Part shown: positions 5,693 through 9,446 of the stretch, piece after piece | Layout of the letters: every line of letters starts with the position of its first letter | Position numbering within the stretch: position 1 is the stretch's first letter | The notes under the pieces: generated by a model | Told to the model about the DNA's origin: nothing | What the model saw: only the letters and a program-made list of their open reading frames with translations | Databases searched by the model: none | Program-made: the position numbers and the translations under genes | Assembly: GCA_013696945.1 (NCBI GenBank) | Contig: JACCXQ010000249.1 | Span: forward strand, 1-9,446 | Direction of reading: 5' to 3' | DNA: 9,446 nucleotides | DNA from: Chloroflexota bacterium | Lineage (GTDB): Bacteria; Chloroflexota; Limnocylindria; Limnocylindrales; CSP1-4

Positions 5693-6082
5693 ATGCTACG
5701 AGTCGCCGCCCGGATCCTGATCGTGTCGCTCCTCGCTGCCGGCGTCGCTGGGGGTGATCCGGCTCGGGCCGGGACGGCGGCCGTTGCGATCCCGGCGCCG
5801 CTCCCCTGCCCCGGCTGCTGGCACCCGACGCCGGGCACCACGTGGCAGTACCAGTTGACCGGTGCGATCGACGTCGACGTCGACGCGGATGCCTTCGTCG
5901 TCGACGCCTTCGAGGTCCCTCGCGCAGTGGTCAGCCCCTTCATCGAAGCCGGCAAGCCGGCGATGGTCATCGAGTACGACCTTGCGCGCGCCGACTTCTG
6001 CGATCGCGCAATGAAGCTGGGCATGTTCGCGATGCGCAAGCGCCTCTCGCTCGGGTCGTGGCGTCGCCCCTGCGAGTCGTGA
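5693..6082 (+). CDS. GH114-type glycosidase remnant with an in-frame internal deletion
   Basis: The 129-residue product has a signal peptide (about 1-26, ending ARA). What follows looks like the two ends of a GH114 endo-alpha-1,4-polygalactosaminidase joined together. Residues 43-80 correspond to the family N-terminus (W-x-P-x-PGT-x-WQYQL-TGAIDVDV, then the first barrel strand VVDAFEVP). Residues 82-127 correspond to the family C-terminus (PFIEAGKPAMVIEYDL, then FCDRAMKLG and MRKRLSLGSWRRPC). The middle of the TIM barrel, roughly 150 residues with the acidic catalytic segments, is missing, yet the frame is intact across the join near 5933-5938. A working glycosidase is therefore unlikely. The gene keeps its start, signal peptide and stop, and is followed 37 bases later by the nuclease-like gene. 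The family assignment rests on remembered family sequences; the deletion size is estimated. Confidence 0.65.
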   Translation: MLRVAARILIVSLLAAGVAGGDPARAGTAAVAIPAPLPCPGCWHPTPGTTWQYQLTGAIDVDVDADAFVVDAFEVPRAVVSPFIEAGKPAMVIEYDLARADFCDRAMKLGMFAMRKRLSLGSWRRPCES

Positions 6083-6107
6083 CACACAAGCTGGCACGGA
6101 CGGCGTC

Positions 6108-6112
6108 GAGGA
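6108..6112 (+). promoter_or_regulatory. Shine-Dalgarno GAGGA for the nuclease-like gene
   Basis: GAGGA lies seven bases before ATG 6120, supporting that start. With only 37 bases separating it from the upstream stop, the gene is probably co-transcribed with the GH114 remnant. Confidence 0.5.
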
Positions 6113-6119
6113 TGCGCAC

Positions 6120-7391
6120 ATGGAACCCGCACGCATCGTCAGACTCACCCCCGGCCGTGGCGTCCCGGACGTCCGTGTCGACGGCGATCGCGTCGTCATC
6201 GAGCACCTCGCGTTCGCCGACGGCGCGCTCGCGCGGTTCGTCGGGGAGCGGTCGGAGCCGGACCGACCGCTGCTCATCGAACGCGCCGTCCGGATCGGGC
6301 TGACCGCGCTCCAGGACGCCGGCGTCACCCTCGACGTCGACCTCGTTCGCCACGAGTTCGAGGGCATGTTGCAGCAGACGCAGGCCGCAAACGAAAAGGC
6401 GGCGCTCGCACTGGATGCCTTGCTTCGCCAGAACTTCGCGGACGGGGACGGACGCCTGCCGCGGACCCTCGAGCGGTTCCTCGGCGACCGCGGCCAGCTC
6501 CGTGCGTTCGTGAACGACCTGTTCGACGAGGGCAAACGCGACAGTGCCATCGGGCGCATCCGGACACTCCTCGGCACGTACTTCGATGGGGACGCTTCCC
6601 GCCTTGCCCAGCTTCTGGACCCCACTCGGATGGGCTCGCCCCTTCACCAATTCCGGACGGAGGTCAGTGACGGTTTCGCGAAGGTCCACGACCGACTGAC
6701 CGCTATCGAGGCGGCGGCGACCGCCAGGGCGACGGAGCGCGCCCGCTCTGCCGCGAAGGGCGCTGACTTCGAGGCGACCATCGAGCAGCTGCTCGGCGAT
6801 ATCTGTCGCGGCGCCGGCGACCTGCTCGATCGGACTTCCGACGAGCAGGGGGCCGTGCTGCGGTCGAAGAAGGGCGACTTCCTCTTGACGCTCGACCCGC
6901 GCCAGACGAGGGGGGCCGAGCTGCGCGTCGTCGTCGAGTGCAAGGATCGGCCCATGTCTGGCAAGGCGATGCGCGATGAGCTCGAGGTAGCGAAACGCAA
7001 CCGCGATGCCTGCGTCGGGCTCGTCGTATTCAGCGAGGCGCACGCACCCGCTGGCATCGCCCCGTTCGACGTCCGGGGCTCGGACGTCTACTGCGTCGTC
7101 GACCCGCACGACGTCGATGCGTCGGTCATCGAGGCCGCGGTGCGTCTCGCGCGGCTCGTGGCGCTCGCGTCGCGGCGAGCGGCCGAGGCCGAGGTCGACG
7201 CCGCGGCCGTGGAGGCGTCGCTGGACGCCATCAAAGGACAGCTGGACGCCATCCGGGCTCTCAAGGTGCAGCTCACGTCGATCGGCACGTGTTCCCAGCA
7301 GGTGAGCGCTGGCCTGGACCGCCTGCGGGACGGCATCCTGGCCAGGGTCGCCGATGCAGAGATGGAGTTGCGCGTACGGACGACCGGGTGA
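6120..7391 (+). CDS. PD-(D/E)XK nuclease-fold protein with helical flanks
   Basis: The 423-residue soluble protein carries a nuclease-like core at about residues 212-330. It opens with KGADFEATIEQLL (213-225, helix with Glu218), then SKKGDFLL with Asp253, and the strand LRVVVECKDR with Glu273 and Lys275. The order Glu, Asp, then E-x-K is the classic PD-(D/E)XK signature. It is followed by ELEVAKRNRDACVGLVVFS (288-305), a layout similar to DUF2130- and RmuC-like proteins. An N-terminal domain (1-80) of unknown type and a helical region (80-205) precede it. A second, probably coiled-coil, helical region rich in Ala/Glu fills 335-415. It probably acts on DNA in the cytoplasm, but repair, restriction and other roles cannot be separated. 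No methyltransferase or helicase partner is present in the window, so a classical restriction system is not supported. Confidence 0.7.
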   Translation: MEPARIVRLTPGRGVPDVRVDGDRVVIEHLAFADGALARFVGERSEPDRPLLIERAVRIGLTALQDAGVTLDVDLVRHEFEGMLQQTQAANEKAALALDALLRQNFADGDGRLPRTLERFLGDRGQLRAFVNDLFDEGKRDSAIGRIRTLLGTYFDGDASRLAQLLDPTRMGSPLHQFRTEVSDGFAKVHDRLTAIEAAATARATERARSAAKGADFEATIEQLLGDICRGAGDLLDRTSDEQGAVLRSKKGDFLLTLDPRQTRGAELRVVVECKDRPMSGKAMRDELEVAKRNRDACVGLVVFSEAHAPAGIAPFDVRGSDVYCVVDPHDVDASVIEAAVRLARLVALASRRAAEAEVDAAAVEASLDAIKGQLDAIRALKVQLTSIGTCSQQVSAGLDRLRDGILARVADAEMELRVRTTG

Positions 7392-7401
7392 TCGACGGCC
7401 G

Positions 7402-7608
7402 GTGATATCCTCGCGGCCGATCGAGTCGAAGCCTGCGGCAGCCGTCGCAGCCAGGGAGCGCGGCTTCGCTTCGATCCTATCCGACGTGGACACAGAGAAC
7501 CGCCCCATGCTCGACGCGATGCTACGGAACGGTCACGACCCGGCGATCCGCGACTGGCATGTCTGGCACTACCGGCGTGAACTTCGTGCGATGCACACCG
7601 AGGCATGA
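7402..7608 (+). pseudogene. C-terminal stump of a GNAT acetyltransferase
   Basis: The frame from GTG 7402 gives 68 residues. The stretch from ARERGFASILSDVDTEN to NRPMLDAMLRNGHDP, then IRDWHVWHYRREL, resembles the end of GNAT acetyltransferases: the helix and strand 'A-RERGF--I-T', then 'D--N-PML--N--LGF-P', then a closing aromatic strand. The acetyl-CoA binding loop (R/Q-x-x-G-x-G/A) and all earlier strands are absent, and no frame upstream supplies them because the space belongs to the nuclease-like gene. Gly-His replaces the usual Gly-Phe. It has no Shine-Dalgarno. I infer a decayed remnant, though a small expressed protein cannot be excluded. It converges on the P-type ATPase with a 22-base gap. 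Confidence 0.5.
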
Positions 7609-7630
7609 CCGGAGCCGCGAGGCGCGCCGC

Positions 7631-9446
7631 TCAGTGCGTTGCGTGGTGGATCGTGGCACGCACACGGTCGACGATCCGTACTCGCCAGGAGATCATCACC
7701 AGGACCGCCCAGGCGGTCGCCAGGGCTGCGATCAGTGCCAGGTCACCGAGCCCGAGCGGCGCGAGCTCGAAGAACTCACGAGCCGGGGGGATGGCGAAGA
7801 ACGATCCGTAGAGGCCGACCAGCGCGAGGGCGAGCGCGCTCGGGCGCCAGTCGGCTCCGTCCGCGTCGGCGCCACTCATCGACTCGCCGATGGGCGGCTC
7901 CAGGAGGGGGAGCAGCCACAGACCGCAGAACACGGCGAACGTGGTGAAGGCCGTGCGGGCCAGGTCCACGTCCCCGCTTCGGCTGTACCAGGCGTAGAGC
8001 GGGATCGCAAGCGCCGCACACGCGACGGCGGGTGGGATGACGAGCCGGAGGATCCGGCGGAGCGAATCGAGGCCCGGGCGCGCCGGTCGTGCCCAGACGG
8101 CCAGGAAGAGGGCCGGGATGCCGACCGTGACCAGTGCAAGGACGGTGTTGTGGCGCGGCGAGACGGGCAGCACGAGCCCGAGCAGAGCGACGCCGAAGAT
8201 GACGAGGGACATGTACATAGCGCGTGCCAGGAAGAGATGCAGGCTGTCCTGCATCCCGGTGATGATCCGCTGACCCTCGACGACCGCTTCCGGCAGCGCG
8301 GCGAACGAATCCTCGAGGAGCACGATGTCGGCGACCGCTCGCGTGGCCTGGCTGCCGCTCTGCATCGAGATGCCTAGATGGGCCTGCTTCAGCGAAAGGA
8401 CGTCGTTGACGCCGTCGCCGACCATCGCCACCCAGTGCCCGCGCTCGCGGAGCGCCAGCACCAGGCGCGCTTTCAGCGACGGGGGTACACGGCCGAAGAC
8501 GGTGCCGTTCCCGACCGCCGCAACGAGCGCCGCATCGTCGAGCTCGGCAAGGTCCAGCCCTGACACGGCCGGTCCATCGAATGTCAGCCCGACCTGACGG
8601 GACAGCGCCGCCACCGTCTCGGGGTTGTCGCCCGAGATGAGTTTCAGCGTGACGCCGGCGTCCCGGAACCTCGAGAGCGTCTGCCGGGCGTCTGGCCGGA
8701 GTTGCTCGCGGAGCGCGAACAGGGCCATCGGCCGGAGGCCCTCCGGGATCAATGGCGCGTCGCCGGCGTCACGTACCACCGCGCCCGGAGGCGCCCCTGC
8801 GAACAGCATCACGCGGAGGCCTTCGGCCGCCCACTCCCCGACGCGCTCCATGATCGACGGGTCCGATCCGTCGCCAAGGCGCGGGATGAGCACCTCCGGG
8901 GCGCCCATGAGGAATGTCTCCGGGAGGCCCTGCTCCTCACCGGCGAAAGTCACGGCGCTCCACCGAAGCTCCGACGAGAAGGGCACCTCGTCGACGAGCG
9001 GCCGCTGCGTGCCGGGGAAGACGACGCGCAACGCATCGGCGCTCCTCGTCGCCAGGCCCGCACTGGCCAGGAACCCACTGACAGCCAAGCGGAGCTCGTC
9101 CTCAGGCACGTAAGGGTGCTGGCGTGCCAATTCGATCAGAGGCGTCGTCAAGGTGCCGGTCTTGTCGAGGCAGAGCACGTCCACGCGGCTCATCGACTCG
9201 ACCGCGCTGGAACGCTGGATGAGCGCCTTGTCCCCGGCCAGACGCACGATGGCGAGCGCGTACGTGACCGTCACCATCACGACGAGACCCTGCGGCACGA
9301 GCGCCACGAGGACGGCCGCGGCCCGCGCCGTCTCGATCGGTGGCAGGGTCCCGTAGCGCGCCACGAGCGCGATGGCGACCGGGACCGCCGTTACCGCGAC
9401 GAGCAGGCTCATCGCCCGCATCACCCGGGCGACGTCGTGCTGGATG
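7631..9446 (-). CDS. P-type cation-transporting ATPase, CtpE-like (5' end beyond window)
   Basis: 604 codons are visible; the N-terminus and the actuator domain (TGE loop) lie beyond the right edge. A P-type ATPase couples ATP hydrolysis to ion movement across the cytoplasmic membrane. The phosphorylation motif DKTGTLT is encoded at 9146-9166. Further motifs are the nucleotide-domain MGAPE (in the KGAPE position), LISGDNPETV and the hinge GDGVND at 8402-8419. Helices 3 and 4 precede the catalytic domains. Six more follow, giving the ten-helix plan of P2-like pumps. The conserved blocks VRLA, VDVLCLDKTGTLT and AVADIVLLEDSFAALP resemble mycobacterial CtpE, which is linked to calcium uptake, so a divalent cation is the best guess. 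Helix 4 reads VPQGL (PQGL at 9284-9295) instead of VPEGL. The window edge, not a frameshift, truncates it. Confidence 0.9.
   Translation of the reverse strand, partial: IQHDVARVMRAMSLLVAVTAVPVAIALVARYGTLPPIETARAAAVLVALVPQGLVVMVTVTYALAIVRLAGDKALIQRSSAVESMSRVDVLCLDKTGTLTTPLIELARQHPYVPEDELRLAVSGFLASAGLATRSADALRVVFPGTQRPLVDEVPFSSELRWSAVTFAGEEQGLPETFLMGAPEVLIPRLGDGSDPSIMERVGEWAAEGLRVMLFAGAPPGAVVRDAGDAPLIPEGLRPMALFALREQLRPDARQTLSRFRDAGVTLKLISGDNPETVAALSRQVGLTFDGPAVSGLDLAELDDAALVAAVGNGTVFGRVPPSLKARLVLALRERGHWVAMVGDGVNDVLSLKQAHLGISMQSGSQATRAVADIVLLEDSFAALPEAVVEGQRIITGMQDSLHLFLARAMYMSLVIFGVALLGLVLPVSPRHNTVLALVTVGIPALFLAVWARPARPGLDSLRRILRLVIPPAVACAALAIPLYAWYSRSGDVDLARTAFTTFAVFCGLWLLPLLEPPIGESMSGADADGADWRPSALALALVGLYGSFFAIPPAREFFELAPLGLGDLALIAALATAWAVLVMISWRVRIVDRVRATIHHATH

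Noticed and set aside
5866..5886. GACGTC-type micro-repeats as a regulator binding array
   Set aside because: They are explained by the Asp-Val codons of the GH114 remnant (IDVDVDADAF).
6120..7391. Type I or II restriction system
   Set aside because: No methyltransferase, specificity subunit or translocase is present in the window; only a nuclease-like fold can be supported.
5967..7508. 513-residue minus-strand open frame opposite the nuclease-like gene
   Set aside because: Low-complexity composition without recognisable domains; the plus strand carries the nuclease motif and a Shine-Dalgarno.
7559..8377. 272-residue plus-strand open frame opposite the P-type ATPase
   Set aside because: Highly charged shadow sequence antisense to transmembrane helices of a clear ATPase.

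Overview
The window comes from a high-GC bacterium: coding stretches counted by hand run near 65-72% GC, for example 43 of 60 bases at 4201-4260. The gene types present would fit a Chloroflexota (Limnocylindria-like) or actinobacterial genome. These are an Rhs/YD-repeat tail, an exported caspase-like protein with FlgD-type Ig domains, a GH114-like remnant and a CtpE-like P-type ATPase. Several genes also seem to begin without a Shine-Dalgarno, a few bases after a TANNNT box. The taxonomic guess is an inference; there is no rRNA or other marker here.

Region 1 (1-1473, plus strand) is an accessory island of Rhs orphan modules. It reads, in order: a 33-codon C-terminal scrap (3-104), a small two-helix membrane ORF (79-444), a 5'-truncated Rhs core end with a short hydrophobic C-terminal tip (455-1057), and an ATGA-overlapping membrane protein (1054-1473). 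The order 'tip, small membrane partner, tip, small membrane partner' is what polymorphic-toxin orphan arrays look like. The partner genes are poorer in GC than the rest of the window (28 of 60 at 1141-1200; 31 of 60 at 1-60).

Region 2 (1474-5099, plus strand) holds a complete class I/II PLP aminotransferase (1721-2905). It is followed by a 325-base gap rich in hairpins and then a large exported caspase-like/C25-like protein (3231-5099, TTG start behind a perfect Shine-Dalgarno). A small alpha/beta hydrolase (5096-5626, minus) converges on it, and the two genes share one CTAG as overlapping stop codons.

Region 3 (5627-7608, plus strand) starts at a 66-base divergent promoter region. It contains a GH114-type glycosidase gene that has lost its middle in frame (5693-6082), a PD-(D/E)XK nuclease-fold protein with flanking helical regions (6120-7391), and a remnant of a GNAT acetyltransferase (about 7402-7608).

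Region 4 (7631-9446, minus strand) is the C-terminal two thirds of a P-type cation ATPase that runs off the right edge. No rRNA, tRNA, insertion sequence or CRISPR array was seen. Gene decay is common here: an orphan Rhs tip, an internally deleted GH114 and a GNAT stump. The most system-like element is the Rhs-tip/membrane-partner array at the left edge.
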